Assembly: GCA_018806915.1 (NCBI GenBank)
Contig: JAGKQI010000061.1
Location: forward strand, 1,302,001 to 1,366,000
Direction of reading: 5' to 3'
Origin: Phytophthora colocasiae
Lineage: Eukaryota; Oomycota; Peronosporomycetes; Peronosporales; Peronosporaceae
DNA: 64,000 bases
Below, piece by piece: positions 29,883 through 41,580 of this stretch (within the stretch, counting starts at the first letter, position 1; the number at the start of each line of letters is the position of its first letter). Below the pieces are notes generated by a model. That model was not told where the DNA came from. It did no database searches and saw only the letters and a list, made by a program, of their open reading frames with translations. The position numbers and the translations under genes were made by a program.

Positions 29883-32041
29883 TTAATTCTGCTCGCTGTC
29901 GTCGTCTTGCAGTTCTAGGTGGATGTCGGCCTCGACAATGTATGGGATGGTTTCGATGGCTCTGGATATAGTACAAGAGGTGAGGAAATGAAAGGAGAAA
30001 GAGAGATTCCAGACCGCGACGTACCTCCTCGCCTTTTTGGCTACGGCGTTAGCTGCACCGACTTTCAGGTCTGGCTGCACGACGATGGCGACATCTACGA
30101 CAGTTCCTTGGCCGCCTAAGTGTGGGAGCCAATGAGTGTTGATATGAGTCGTCCCAGTGATCTCCGGGATTGTGGCTAGCGCGTAGCTGATGTCGTTCTT
30201 GATCTCTTTGTACGGGCGAACGTCCATCTCGTGAAGCTCTGCCGAGTTAGACCCAGCGCAGTGGTCTGTACGGTACAGTAGCGCAGATTAGTGGAGCGAT
30301 GGAAGAAAATAATGTGTCAACGTTGATAACGTACTGAATTGAACATCGATGTGCACGAGAACCTCAGTTACGTCCGGGACCTGTTGCAAGATATGCAAGC
30401 GCACACGCTTTGAGATCTGCATAATAAGTCGTTGTTAGCACTATGTCAAGACCGATTTTGATGGAGTAACAATTGCGTTGTACCTGCTGAGCCATCGAAA
30501 TGCTTGTCCGTGCGTCCAGCTACCAAGCAACACCAACAATTAACGAAAATCTCATTGGGAATACAGTACTGTACGATAGCATACTTACATGGACTCGAAG
30601 ATCCACCAGTGTATAAGGACCCATCCGTCGAGCACGCACTTGTGAGACGTGTAACACATCGTCAACACCCCGAGACTATTCCACACAAAAGAGCATTGGT
30701 ATCAGCAGTGCTTCAATAATTGTTCCTGACATCCAAGTCTTACCACTTCTTGAAGCGTCTCGAGAACTTCTGCCTCCACTGTGTTATCAGTTAGCTCTTG
30801 GACACTGCACATAGCACATTTAGTTAGAATGCTGAGCTAAGAGGATCGATGATTCAATCTATGTTTGGGAGTGAAGCACATCGTACCTGTCCAAGCAGAT
30901 TTCGCCACCAGTCTTGACAATCATCGCAGCAACAGCCATGCCCGCGACTGTATTTCAACATAATGAATGCATTAGGATAAGCGACAAGGACTTTATCACA
31001 AATGCGGATTCGGCGTACCTGGATCAAGGAGAGGTACGCCCGCCATGGAACCGATAATGCCTCCAAGTGCCACAACAGAGGAAATTGCGTCCGTGCGGTG
31101 GTGCCATGCATTTGCAATCAGTACCTTGCTGTTTGCCTGCTCACCGATTCTCACTGTTGCACGAAACAAGGCCTCCTTTGCTGCAATTGATGCACCAGTT
31201 GCACCTAATGCAAGAGCCCATTGCGTGCTTCGATCAATTCCTGTTTGTCGTCAACGTATCTACACGTTAGTTATGCTTTCTTGCAAAAAAAAAAAAAAAA
31301 ACGTATCAAAAAACCTGATAGGAAAGAGATGTTAAATTCTGGTAGACTTGTGGCTGCAACTCCGTTCCAAATCTCCTGCATGGCCTGCAGTCCGTCAGCA
31401 CCGATACCAAATCCGCAAAGCACCAAGATGGCTCCCACAGAGAGTGACCCAACAGCCTCGTACTTGCCATATCCTGCCAAACAGCAATGTTAACAACAGC
31501 CCACACCAGCGTGAAGTACTCTGCAGTAGATATCATCTACGAAATTGCCAAGTACCGTAAGGGTGTTTCGGATCAGGCGGAAGTCGTGCCACCTTGACAC
31601 TCCAGAGCGTCACCACATCGGACAACAAGTCCGACAACGAGTGCGCTGCATCTGCTATCAAAGCACTTGAATGGATCGCCAAACCAACAGACCCCTGCAG
31701 TCCGAATGACAAACCATAACATGTCACTCAAGCATTCCTGACCCAAATCAGCAGTCGATTCGCACCTTGGCTGCTGCCATCGCCACGTTCACATACATGC
31801 CAACACGCGTAATTTTCATAGCTTCATCACCCTGGCTGAATTTTGGCACAGTTGCTTTGGTCTCATCTTCACTTTGATGTTGAACGGTTCGACCCGAAGT
31901 CTCGGAGCTGAAGTTGGCCAGATGTTTCGCGAGTCGGAAGTCATGCTGCTGCCATTGCAATGGCCTCGACGGTGAGAACCGCTTGCATACAGTGCTGTTA
32001 CGAGGCTTGAGAGACGCAACGACGCTGCGCACGCGCCACAT
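29883..32041 (-). CDS. Cation diffusion facilitator, probably mitochondrial (MMT/SLC30-like)
   Basis: Divalent metal exporter of the CDF family. Eleven exons splice to 480 residues: 32041-31766, 31694-31556, 31473-31315, 31240-31019, 30947-30887, 30804-30744, 30675-30589, 30519-30484, 30416-30335, 30265-30025, 29961-29883. The N-terminus is Arg/Ser-rich and lacks acidic residues in its first 30, as in mitochondrial presequences. The core has HSSALIADAAHSLSDLLSDV (metal site HxxxD), HPYGYGKYEAVGSL and a second HHRTDAISS site. A long C-terminal cytoplasmic-type domain is repeated-domain-like. Yeast MMT1/2 export iron from mitochondria; the metal here is not determined. One intron (31241-31314) holds an A18 run. 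Confidence 0.93.
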
Positions 32042-32318
32042 CTGCGGAACTTCCAGCGGATGTCAAACGAGAAATGGACGGCGATGTTGACCTCAGACCC
32101 AATAAACCCCGTAGAAATCGATGTTTATCCGGACAATTACATCCGGATAATGGATCAAGATGCACACAATGGAGCAGTAACAGCGCTATAGGAAACCACT
32201 ATTGTAGCCGACATTGAACATCGGACCAGGAATTCTAACATCCACATAATTAATTGTAACTAGACTAATACTGCTCTGTTTTGGGCACAAAAGCGCTCTA
32301 TATATATCTTAGCGTCTT
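32042..32318. other. Upstream region, nothing recognised
   Basis: Region 5' of the CDF gene. A short inverted motif (TATCCGGA, near 32125-32147) is present. No gene is seen. Confidence 0.4.
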
Positions 32319-32372
32319 GTGAAGACGACAGTTACCTTAATAGGGAAAACTACGCTCCTCGCCGACTTCAAA

Positions 32373-32603
32373 ATGGCGACCAAGCACGAGTACACGTATT
32401 CTTCGGGAGAGAAGGTGATGATTGTGAACTGCTACGAGTATTTCAAAACCCTGAAGGCGCAGAAACTTTTGAAAGGTACCAGGACACGCCAACTGGTTGC
32501 GGATTGCTTGGGGTGTGCCCCCAGTACCGTAGCAAGCGTGGTCGACGAAAAAAAGCGGAATCCCGACACCAACTTTGAGGTCCGTAAGCTCTATCATGAT
32601 TAA
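32373..32603 (+). pseudogene. Helix-turn-helix fragment, likely transposase N-terminus
   Basis: From the ATG at 32373 the 76-codon frame reads a basic, helical domain (SSGEKVMIVNCYEYFKTLKA, then TRTRQLVADCLGCAPSTVAS). This has the look of the N-terminal helix-turn-helix of DDE transposases in oomycetes (Tc1/pogo-like). No catalytic domain follows; the frame stops at 32603 and AT-rich sequence begins. Assignment is by resemblance only. Confidence 0.35.
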
Positions 32604-32629
32604 CTGACATGTTAACAATTACCTTTATA

Positions 32630-32691
32630 ACTTAATATTCGTACAAAGCCTGCTGTTAGAATACTTAATATTCGTACAAAGCCTGCTGTTA
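32630..32691. repeat. 29-bp direct repeat, two copies
   Basis: Copies at 32630-32658 and 32663-32691 (starting ACTTAATATTCGTAC) are identical and separated by 4 bp, just after the helix-turn-helix fragment. Confidence 0.9.
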
Positions 32692-33260
32692 AATTCTTTA
32701 TAAATTGATTTACAATCCCTCTGGCACACGTTCAAGTTCTAATTGCAAACACGAGATGAGACGTGGCAACATAGCTTCTTCGTTGCAACCACATGTTCTT
32801 CCGTCTACACCAATCGTATCTCGTCAATTGGTGCGCCTTTCCCCCGAATATTAGAGCGTTTTGAGTGGCCATTTTGAAGCACCGGTAGCTTCAAAACAAC
32901 ACGGAATTGGCTGAAAATAAGCACAAAATCAGAATCTAAACACACGATTGCACCCTATATCTAAATGCTGCTATAGGTTTTCTTAGATTTAGTACCTGTT
33001 ATGCCCCCCTAGATTCTGGTCCGATGTTCATTAGAGCTGATTTTCAGTATCGAACTATAACCGCAGTACTTGACAAAGGGTGTATTTGCAGCTTGACTTC
33101 AGAATTCGGTCAGCAAATTCGCATTTCCACTTACATTACGCTTATAGTCACTAAGGGAAGAAGCCGCTCACAGATTTTGGAAGTAACGCCAGAGATGAGA
33201 ATTTGTTAAGTGTCTACGCATATAGGGAGCGATGGAAAATACCCCAGTGAATGGCGCAGT
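32692..33260. other. Region 3' of the Harbinger transposase
   Basis: No gene. A 9-bp hairpin (TTTTGAAGC/GCTTCAAAA, 32872-32897) is present. I looked here for the second end of the Harbinger element and found no clear inverted match to the 34.7-34.9 kb side. Confidence 0.4.
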
Positions 33261-34637
33261 TCACAACTGCGTCGCGTCCAGATCTTCCTCCTCCGACTTA
33301 GACGACTCGCTCAACACGTCGTTCTCTACGCTGGTGTGACGCGAAGTAGCCTCGACGCCCACGTAGCTATGGCGGCGCGAATTGGTTTCAACTCGCACTC
33401 TGCGGTTGAGCCGGTATTCTCTCTGCCTCTCCTCTTCGTACTCTTCTCCGTCAAGACCGATGCCTCTGAGGCGACACTCATATTTGCGATAGTTGTCTCC
33501 GTCCACGGCACGGAGTGGACGCAGACGGACGTGCACATTTGTCAGCGCCAGACATGCCTTAAAGTACATGTCGTACCTGCATTCGTCCCAGCGATATTTG
33601 TCCGCACACAGCGCCCAAATAGTCTTCATCCGGCCGAAGTAGTTTTCTACAATCACACGATCATGTGAGATCCTGTCGTTCTGGGCTACGTCGGCCATAG
33701 CAAGAGTCCGAAGACCCTGTTGTTTCTTGGGATGGATTGCGCGGAAGTCTGTCGCCAGGCCTTGATACCCTTTATCCGTCAGTACGGCCCACTCGTTAGG
33801 ATATTTATCGTGTAGTGGATCGCTGTCTGGAAGATTAATTTCATCCGACTGTTTCTTGAGTGCGTTCAAATGGAACGCAGCGTTTTCTCGAAACATGGTA
33901 ATGTCAGCAACACTACCCCGCGCGTGTGGAGTGCAATTTAGTGCGATACCAGTAGGAAGCACAGACACTTCGACCTTGTAGCCGTAGAGATGATGTTTGC
34001 CACTGTAGTACGAGATCGCCCCCCGGTGATTACCCAACGGACGATTCGCCTGCTGGAAGGTAACGTCGGTAGCGTATCTAGCACATTTGAAGTTGTCAAA
34101 CGTGTTCCCGCTAAGCGTGAGTTTCTCCACAGTCACCTTCTCTTGCGAGCTAACATACAGCTCGTACAGGCGAGGCGCGACCACAGTTAAAAATCCTCGA
34201 ACCAGCTTCTGGAAGGTGGACGGAGGTTTTTTAAACATGTGAGCGACGGTATCCCACCTGCCACAGTGCTTCAGCGCGCAGACCGACATGAAAAACGCGT
34301 CTTTCGGGGATTCCTCTGGCTTCTTTCCACGCCCCACACCCCAGTTAGAAGCGACGAAGCCCTCGATACTCTGCCAGATGCGATCGAATTCCGCCGGCGA
34401 AAAGTTCGTGTGCTTGAGCACACCTTCGGGTCCTTCAGCACGGAGACACAGGTCGTAGTGAGGATTCGGGGTGGCGAGCTCGTCATCCAAGTCCAAACCT
34501 CGAGTAGGAGGGACAATTCGTGCGATCTTTGCCTTGCGTTTTTCATCTTCACGAAAGAGTTCGGCAGAAGCTGCACGAAACTCGGCTACAGACAGCTGTC
34601 GCTTGGAGCGCTTCGAAGACTTTTTGGTGGCGGGCAT
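33261..34637 (-). CDS. PIF/Harbinger transposase (DDE_Tnp_4, HARBI1-like)
   Basis: Intact 458-residue ORF. The DDE triad is visible as YATDVTFQQANRP (D), VLTDKGYQG (D) and RVIVENYFGRMKTIW (E), in the order and spacing of HARBI1-type nucleases. The N-terminus is basic (KKSSKRSKR), the C-terminus charged and low-complexity. It would cut and paste DNA together with a Myb/SANT-like partner. No partner is in the same orientation within clear element ends, although an unrelated-looking Harbinger derivative lies directly upstream. A TATATAG-like box is at about 34710 on the minus strand. Confidence 0.93.
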   Translation of the reverse strand: MPATKKSSKRSKRQLSVAEFRAASAELFREDEKRKAKIARIVPPTRGLDLDDELATPNPHYDLCLRAEGPEGVLKHTNFSPAEFDRIWQSIEGFVASNWGVGRGKKPEESPKDAFFMSVCALKHCGRWDTVAHMFKKPPSTFQKLVRGFLTVVAPRLYELYVSSQEKVTVEKLTLSGNTFDNFKCARYATDVTFQQANRPLGNHRGAISYYSGKHHLYGYKVEVSVLPTGIALNCTPHARGSVADITMFRENAAFHLNALKKQSDEINLPDSDPLHDKYPNEWAVLTDKGYQGLATDFRAIHPKKQQGLRTLAMADVAQNDRISHDRVIVENYFGRMKTIWALCADKYRWDECRYDMYFKACLALTNVHVRLRPLRAVDGDNYRKYECRLRGIGLDGEEYEEERQREYRLNRRVRVETNSRRHSYVGVEATSRHTSVENDVLSESSKSEEEDLDATQL

Positions 34638-35037
34638 ATCAATGCGAATTGGAGGAGGTGGATTCGGAAGTGAGTCCGCGAAGGCAGCTTCGCTTTAGAG
34701 CTGCTCTTATATAGCCGGCTGCGGATTATAGTGAGGAAGTGCGCAATTCGAAGTAAATTCCTAAACCGAGTACATTCTAGAACTTCGGAACTATAGGCGC
34801 TTATACACTGGATTCCGAAATCAGGATTTGAAGGAAGATTGCACTTTCCAAGTGCGAAAAGTGTCAAATACCGTTCCTTTGCTTTATTAGGGGGGTTCAC
34901 GCCGGTAAATTGCTTTTCAGTAACTGGAAAAACTTTCCCGCTCTGTCCCACTCTCTGATCTGGAGATCTTCTCGTTGCATTCGCACCAGTAAGCCTTCAG
35001 TAGGCCCCCTTCGAGCTCTCCGACAGGACAAAGAAAG

Positions 35038-35223
35038 ATGGGGGACGCTTTGTCGCCTCAGGAGATCGCCATCGTAAGCTGGTTTGAGTCGCGAAATGAT
35101 GACTGGCGCGACTACGACTGCGAGTCCAGTGAGGATGACGACGAGAACAGCATCGCCATGCTTTTGGCGTGCACAACAGGCAGCTCCAACAGCCTCCCGG
35201 CACTTTACAGATTAGATGAAGAT
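35038..35223 (+). pseudogene. Harbinger transposase N-terminal stub
   Basis: 62 codons starting MGDALSPQEIAIVSWFESRN with an acidic stretch (CESSEDDDENS), typical of oomycete Harbinger transposase starts. After about 35223 it runs into the 3' end of the Myb-like ORF on the other strand, so the catalytic part has been deleted. Confidence 0.5.
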
Positions 35224-35697
35224 GTAAGTTGGTGGATTAAAAACGGCGATGTCCATTTCTGCGTTGCGTGCTTCTGCCTTATTCGCTTCGCGGATTTCTT
35301 TTCGTTCACGCTTGGAGAGACCAAACCAGTCGCCTCTGCCCGTCGAGCCGATAAGCCAATTGTTGTTAAAGCCCACGATGAACTTGTACGCGGCCGGTAG
35401 CGTGTTCTTTTTATCGGTCACGGCCTTTTCGGTGCGGTGGGTGGAGCCTCCACAAAGTGCTGTGAAGCCCTTGTATATATCGGAGTTCAGGGCTGCCGCA
35501 GACTCTCCTTTGTCGCGAGGCTTCTCGACTTCAGCGCGCCAGGCCTGGATAAGCTTCAGGATTTCCTCGGTAGTCCAGTTCGGGCCACGTGGACGTGGAG
35601 ACGGCCGCCCCGTACCAACGGTCGAACTAACATGATCCCCAACGGTGCTCTCCGCAGCCTGCACAGGCGCAGCGACGCCTCCGAGCGCCTCCGCCAT
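35212..35697 (-). CDS. Harbinger Myb/SANT-like DNA-binding protein (derivative element)
   Basis: From the ATG at 35697, 161 codons (the open frame extends to 35862 but into the TIR). RGPNWTTEEILKLIQAWRAE is a SANT/Myb-like helix start. HRTEKAVTDKKNTLPAAYKF and NNNWLIGSTGRGDWFGLSKR follow, as in Myb-like proteins coded beside PIF/Harbinger transposases. These bind the element ends and import the transposase. The C-terminus (NPPTYIFI) overlaps the transposase stub, probably across the deletion joint. Confidence 0.7.
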   Translation of the reverse strand: MAEALGGVAAPVQAAESTVGDHVSSTVGTGRPSPRPRGPNWTTEEILKLIQAWRAEVEKPRDKGESAAALNSDIYKGFTALCGGSTHRTEKAVTDKKNTLPAAYKFIVGFNNNWLIGSTGRGDWFGLSKRERKEIREANKAEARNAEMDIAVFNPPTYIFI

Positions 35698-35896
35698 CTT
35701 CGACGAACGGGATCTTGGTCTCCCCTCCCTGCCTACTGAAGAATTGAATTTACCGACGGAATTCCGAGTAGCAAATTTCCTACTCGGAAAAAAAGCATCG
35801 TCTGCCGCTTTTTCCAGTAAGGTGGTATTGCAAGTACTACCTTTTGGCTGTACTTTTTCCATTTACCGAGTGAAAACTTACCGGTGTGAACCCCCC

Positions 35897-36777
35897 CAAT
35901 GTCGGCTACAATACATGTATACCAAATACGTGTTGTTACATCACAAGTTGTGAAGCACAACGGATGGTGTTGCTGACACGAAGCGTGCTTCTTCCTGCCA
36001 AGAATCTTCGGCGTCATGACGATGGATCAGGTGCGACTCTCCTTTGAAGTAGAGTGAGGACACCTGGATAGGTCATCATCGGCCACTACGGATGCCGGTG
36101 ACTCATGCCTCACGCGTTGTGGACTGCTATCCGTTCGGCATCGCTGAATTTCAGAGGTAAGTGACTTGGCCCGGAAATGAGCTGATACGCTCGACTAATA
36201 AATAGCTCGTCACGAACACCCGATGGTCAAATGCAACATCACGACCATCACTCTGGGGCGGATGAGGCGGCGTTGTGCACCACCACACACAAACCAGGCA
36301 GCACACGCGTGCGCTTTGCGCGATGCCACGTGGTGGAATGACCGTCTTCAGCGACGTTCGCAGCGACGAGTCTCGGAATGGACGAACAGTACCGGCCAAC
36401 GCGCGACGATATGCGGGACCATCGAAAAAGAATCGTTATTACATTATGTATTATCGCCGCGTCCGGAGTCCCGACGCGACTTCAAGGGCGTCGCCATTGA
36501 CACATGAACAGCTGGATCAGGAGGATGGCTTGGCACTGATCCGACGGCAGGGCATGGGTTCAGAGCGACTTTGCATCTCGTTCGAAAGATGCAGCAGCAC
36601 CCACCACGCAATAATACATCGCCACACCGAGGAACGGTGCGGACGGTTGACATTTTGGACTATTAATAAGAGCCGCCACTTGACGTAAAACCGTCGCGCT
36701 TTCCCGTCGTTACAGCACTTCCGGCTCTGGACCAGCACTGCTGGCAGCAGCCCCAGCACTGCTCAAGCGCGGCAAAT
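35897..36777. other. Intergenic, several small open frames, nothing recognised
   Basis: Short open frames on both strands have no coding signature I can support. Confidence 0.45.
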
Positions 36778-37059
36778 ATGGCGACGTTGGCAACACCTGC
36801 TCCGGCCGGTTCGGCTGCGACAGCTCAAAATAGAGACGCCCAGACGACTCGTCGAGACTCTCCGCTTGATCACCGGTCGGCTGGGATTGGCTGGCTACGA
36901 TGTACGTCCGTCACGCTCGTCACGCTCAGTTACAGCAAGGGATGGACTGTCGCTGTGTCACTGTATTTTGCCTCAAAGTTGGTACTATCACGCAAGAATT
37001 GCTGCCCCGCTCTCGGTGAGATGTGGTCGGTCTTCTACCCAGTAAATGCATGCATTTAA
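36778..37059 (+). CDS. Small ORF of unknown nature
   Basis: 93 codons from an ATG in reasonable context (MATLATPAPAGSAATAQNRD), an Ala/Thr-rich start and no recognisable domain. It may be the first exon of a short gene or chance. The stretch from 37060 to 37643 behind it is the 5' flank of the TPR corepressor gene and shows pyrimidine-rich sequence near 37430-37490. Confidence 0.25.
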   Translation: MATLATPAPAGSAATAQNRDAQTTRRDSPLDHRSAGIGWLRCTSVTLVTLSYSKGWTVAVSLYFASKLVLSRKNCCPALGEMWSVFYPVNACI

Positions 37060-37643
37060 GTCCCCACACTGTATTGCTCATTCAGCATACAACAACTCTA
37101 CCTATAAAATTCTTTTACTTAGCGGAATTCTAACAATTACCTCAGTTGCTGCAAGATTGATGAATCTCCGACAGCACCACACCTTCTTCCAGTATTTTCC
37201 AGTCGCCTGCCATGCACAATTCTAGCGGTTTGACTAGGCAGTTATGACATTTGCGCTGATAATGAATGAATCGGTGCTGTGGTCGCTGCTCACTTAGTGC
37301 TACAGCTCAAGGGTGCAAAATCTATGAACATTTCCCTTGTATACTTTAATCCAGTGTGATCCTCCTGTGTCATCAATAGCGCCACCTTGTGTCAAAAGTG
37401 CAAGATCGCGGCGGCTAGGGGTTCTCGATCTCTCCCTGTCGCTCCGAGGCTCTGGCCTCCCCCCTCTCTCCCCGAAGCTCCCCCGCCCACCATCAAATCA
37501 GCGCAGTAGACAAACAGACGGCTCGCGCGCAAGTCGAGAAGAGCGCAAGAAGGAAGACACCGGAGCGACGAGAACCGTTCAAACATTCAAATCAGAGAGT
37601 GGACGCTTCTTCGCTTCCCCCCTCACAAAATTGACATAATACT

Positions 37644-39474
37644 ATGGCCACCCCAAAGATGGAGGAGAACAACACGGTGCGTCTACACACACAAGAGTGA
37701 ATGTACTCATCACCCCGAGAGTGATGGTACTAACTTTAGGTTCTTGCAACATGGCTAACTCATGTGTACCAAATAACAGCTTGGCCGACAGCTCTCCGCT
37801 GCGAACGAGGAAGCGTGGTTGTCCCTCGGACGCATTGCCGAGATGATGGGCGACGACGAGAACACGATGCTGGCTTACGAGAAGGTGCTTTCCCACAACC
37901 GACTAAACGCGACGGCATTGTTCGCCATTGGATGCTGTTACGAGAAGGTGGAGGACTACACCAAGGCTGCCGACTGCTTCCGTGGTCTCGTGTCGCTCAA
38001 TGAGCAGAACTCGGATGCCTGGGGCCACCTCGGCTACTGCTGCCTCATGATGAACGACCTTACGAGCGCACACACGGCCTACCAGTACGCCATGTACAAC
38101 AACCCCATGAGCCAGAAGGACCCCAACATGTGGTACGGCATTGGCCAGCTTTACGAACGTCTCGGATCGTTGGAGCACGCCCAGGAATCGTTCGAAGCAG
38201 TGCTCCGCTTCGAACCCAACTTTAACATGGCCCTGGAGGTCAAGTTTCGCCTCGGAATTATCGCCAAGCAGCGTGGAGATTACGAAGGCGCGCTTGAGCG
38301 CCTCAAGTCCGTTCTGCACGATGTTCAAGCAAATGTGCAGACCACCGAGATGGCAAGTGATATTTGGACACAGATCGGACACGTGTATGAGCTGAAGGAC
38401 GAGATCCAGCTCGCTAAGTCCAGCTATCTCAAGGTGGCAGATCTGAACCCTAATAATGCCAAGCCGCTTCAGCAGCTTGGATGGCTTTGCCTCAAGCATA
38501 GCGAACACCCACCCGCTATTGATTACCTAAAGAAGGCCGTAACCATTGACCCGCAGGACGGCAAGGGATGGTACCTTCTCGGACGTTGCTACATGGCCGT
38601 GCAGGAGTTCGAAGAGGCTTACGACTCGTACAAGCATGCTGTGACCACGGACTCGCAGAACCCGAATGTGTGGTGCTCGCTGGGTGTGCTTTTCTACCAG
38701 CTGAACCAACATTTAGATGCTCTGGACGCGTATTCTCGAGCTATCAATATCAACCCTAACATTTGTGAGGTCTGGTACAACGTGGGAACGCTGTACGACA
38801 CTTGCAACCAAACCAGCGACGCTCGTGACGCCTACCAGAAGGCTGCTGAACTTGGTGCCGACGCACAATTTATTCGTGAGCGATTGGAGCTCCTTCGAGT
38901 TCGGGAAACGGGTCAATCCACTATTGGCATGGCTGGAGCGAACTCGGCACCTGGCCCTTCAGAGCCGCCCACAACATCCCCCATGCCGACGTTTTCATCG
39001 CGACCCACGGCAGAAACACAGTACCAAGCACAGCAGCAGGGAGCTCCAGCACAGGGGGCCCAGCCTAACGGTGCTCCACCTGCAAGTCAGGGTGCCCCAA
39101 TGGCGCACATGCTCCGTGCAGGTGAACCTCCGATGAGCATGAGCATGGGCTCGGCCCCAACATCCAATTCGATGAGTGTGAGTGGACCGGAGACCAGCAG
39201 CGGCATGGCGCGCGGATTGCCAGTGGGTAGTGCTGGTATGAATATGATGCGTGGCATGGGCCGTAGCGCGCCCATGAACGGCGGTGGAATGATTCCTCGT
39301 GGTGTAATGGGCGGCATGGTCCCTGGCATGCAGCACCCCCAGCAGACCCAGCAGATGCAGTCGCAGCATCCTCAGGCTCAGGCACACGCTCAGGCACAAG
39401 CTCAGGCCCATGCTCATGCCCAGGCTCAAGCACAAGCGCACCACCACGCACAAATGCAGGCTCAGATGCAGGCC

Positions 39475-39506
<32 letters not shown>

Positions 39507-39786
39507 ACATGCCCAAGCCGTGCACATGCAGCAGGATGGCCGCCGAGGAATGCCCGGCCGGCCTATTAAGGAAGAGAGCAAGGTCGGTGGCATGCGTTAC
39601 GCTATGGATGGTGGCGACCGCAAACTCCAGGCACCACCGCAACGCCTGGCTGGACTGAACCCGAAGAACCTAGGTGGCCCTGCTGGTGTCCCACAAGGCG
39701 GGCGTCGCGATCGTTTCCCGATCCCCATGAGTGACCCGAAGCAGCACCAGCATCCGTCGCTGCAACCGCCCCCTGGCAGACGGTGA
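37644..39786 (+). CDS. SSN6: TPR corepressor, SSN6/CYC8 type
   Basis: Nuclear general corepressor that in other eukaryotes works with a Tup1-like WD40 protein. Exon 1 is only 33 bp (37644-37676, MATPKMEENNT); a 103-bp intron follows; exon 2 is 37780-39786, giving 679 residues. Residues 15-400 are a continuous array of about ten tetratricopeptide repeats (for example AWGHLGYCCLMMNDLTSAHT, VWYNVGTLYDTCNQTSDARD). The C-terminal 280 residues are low complexity: Gly/Met/Pro-rich, then alternating Gln-Ala-His, a poly-Gln run of 11 and a basic end. Such Gln/Ala-rich tails are usual for SSN6. The next gene is convergent. Confidence 0.9.
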
Positions 39787-40079
39787 AGTGAGCGTTAGTG
39801 CTGGCCCTTGCTGAGCACCTCTTCATCTTTTGCGTATTGGAGCTCTGGGGCTCAACTAGTAGGCTATGGTAGGCTCGTTTAGTTTAGCGTGTGTGTTGGA
39901 GAATTGGTATCAAGACACCGAACCTGATGAAACAAAGAGTGACATGGAGATGTAAACGTGTGTCGATAAACTGTTTAAATTGGTGAAGAAGCTGTTGGAA
40001 TGGAAGAAGTGAGGATATCAAATGAAATCTATTAGAGAGCAGAGCATGACAAGAAGCTCTGCTTTTGGATTGAAGCCGT

Positions 40080-41580
40080 CTACTTCTTCTTGGGCTGACG
40101 CTGGCGGATGACTTGGCCCTTGGGGGCCTTAGCACCAGGCCGCAAGAAACGGCTTTTCTTGTCTGACGCAGCCACCTCCGATGGCTTCTGCACTGGTTTA
40201 GCCTTCTTCGGTTCGGCAGCCTTGTGTTTCTTGTTCTTCGGCTCCTTCTTCTTTTCAGCGAACATGTACGCGTCGGGTTCCTCACCAACTTCCTGGCGGT
40301 AGTACTCCACGTCGTCCACTTCCGAGTCGTCATCATTGCCACCAGTTTTAGCAGTAGTCTCGTCGTACTCATCATCGTCTTCACCTTGCTCGCGCTTACG
40401 TTTGCGTTCGGCCTTTCGCTGCTTTTTCGCGTCCTTAACCTCTTGCTTCTTGGCCACATTCGCTTCTTGCTCCTCACGACGTTGGCGCTTAAGAGCCACA
40501 GCCGCCTCGTGCTTCGCCTTAGCCTTGGCAGCCTCCTCAGGCGTCTTCGTCTTGTACGCGTGATACAGCACGTCACCCTCGCAAATGCCACGCTCCACCT
40601 TGGTCAGGCTAAGTGTAAGTCGCGGCCCAATCTCTGTCAATCGCACAGCGCTTTTTTCTGCCTTGCGGTTGCCACGTCCACGGAATGAATCCGGCAGCGT
40701 CACATGAGATGCCTCATCGTCCACCTCACTGTCCGAAGCTGAACCAATACCAGCACCGTTGCCCAGCACATACTCGCTGATATCCTCAAGCTTATTCAGG
40801 TTTGGCACCTTGGCCTTCACAATGGTTTTTACACTCTTGGAAAGCCCCAGCGGTGCCGCCCGGATCACATACTGGCGGAATTCCACAGTATCCGTCTCCT
40901 TCTCGTAGTTAAACAGCACCACACGTCTGCATTCAGTCAGCGCTACTGTTTGCACGTCAATAGCTGGAAACATGTTCTGGAATGTCACATTCATCAGCTT
41001 AATGTGGTCATCCGGCGCCGTAAAGTTGTTGAGCACAACCAACGGCTTGGACTTCAGTGCCTGCGACGCATCCACGGGACGTTTAACCACCAGGTGCATC
41101 TGGCTCATAAGGGAATACTTGGTCACTTTGAACGACAACGTCGGACCACGCGGAATACGCGCAATCTTCAAGTTCGTGCCAGCCTCCGTGTTAGTGAAGA
41201 AGACAAAGTGCGTGACACCCAGAGGGGCTCCCACGTGCACAAAGTCCTTGAGCGTGTTCTTGCGCTTCTCGCGCAACTTGTCAGCCGTGTACGGAGCCAT
41301 GACACGACGCATGTCCTGCACCAGAGTACTCACAACGCCTGGCACCTTGCCCATCTTGAAGACGAAACTCATAGGCGTATCATCCTTCTCCACCGTGGGG
41401 GCTTCTACGACGTGCGTACGGGTTTTCCTCTGTAGTAATTAAGAATTAAAAAAAAAAAACAAAGTTAGTGGATGTTTTGCAACTTGTACAACGCGGTGAA
41501 AGACCGTTGTTGCACGGTTAAATAACTAATAAAATATATGAAATGAAGATACGTACGCGCTTGCCTCCTTTACGCGGCAT
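40080..41580 (-). CDS. PPAN: Brix-domain ribosome biogenesis protein, PPAN/SSF1
   Basis: Nucleolar factor for large-subunit (27S pre-rRNA) maturation. Two exons: a 24-bp first exon (41580-41557, MPRKGGKR), a 127-bp intron, and exon 2 41429-40080; total 457 residues. The Brix domain spans roughly residues 25-280 (MSFVFKMGKVPGVVSTLVQD, LREKRKNTLKDFV, RIPRGPTLSFKV, NYEKETDTVEFRQYVI). The C-terminus is a long Lys/Arg/Glu-rich nucleolar-type tail ending in QPKKK. The start is divergent to the SR/coiled-coil gene with 165 bp between. Confidence 0.95.

Larger units (their letters stand above)
34890..35896. mobile_element. Short PIF/Harbinger-type element with imperfect TIRs
   Basis: About 1.0 kb. 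The left end reads GGGGGGTTCACGCCGGTAAA and the reverse complement of the right end GGGGGGTTCACACCGGTAAG. Similarity continues with gaps for about 45 bp, through TGGAAAAA. Inside are the start of a transposase-like ORF (plus) and a Myb-like ORF (minus), so it appears to be an internally deleted Harbinger. Flanking trinucleotides are TTA and CAA; a clean 3-bp target duplication is not evident. Confidence 0.75.

Noticed and set aside
32900..33030. TIR for the intact Harbinger transposase near the CCCCCC at 33002
   Set aside because: Orientation and flanking bases do not pair with any sequence at 34.7-34.9 kb.
36223..36688. Overlapping plus-strand ORFs between the Harbinger derivative and the TPR gene
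   Set aside because: Two frames equally open over the same bases, Arg/His-rich, no domain or splice support.
38995..39642. 215-codon Leu/His-rich minus-strand ORF
   Set aside because: Antisense to the Gln/Ala/His-rich tail of the SSN6-type gene; low complexity.
40224..40688. 154-codon hydrophobic plus-strand ORF
   Set aside because: Antisense of the Lys/Glu-rich tail of PPAN, which reads as Leu/Phe-rich; not a membrane protein.
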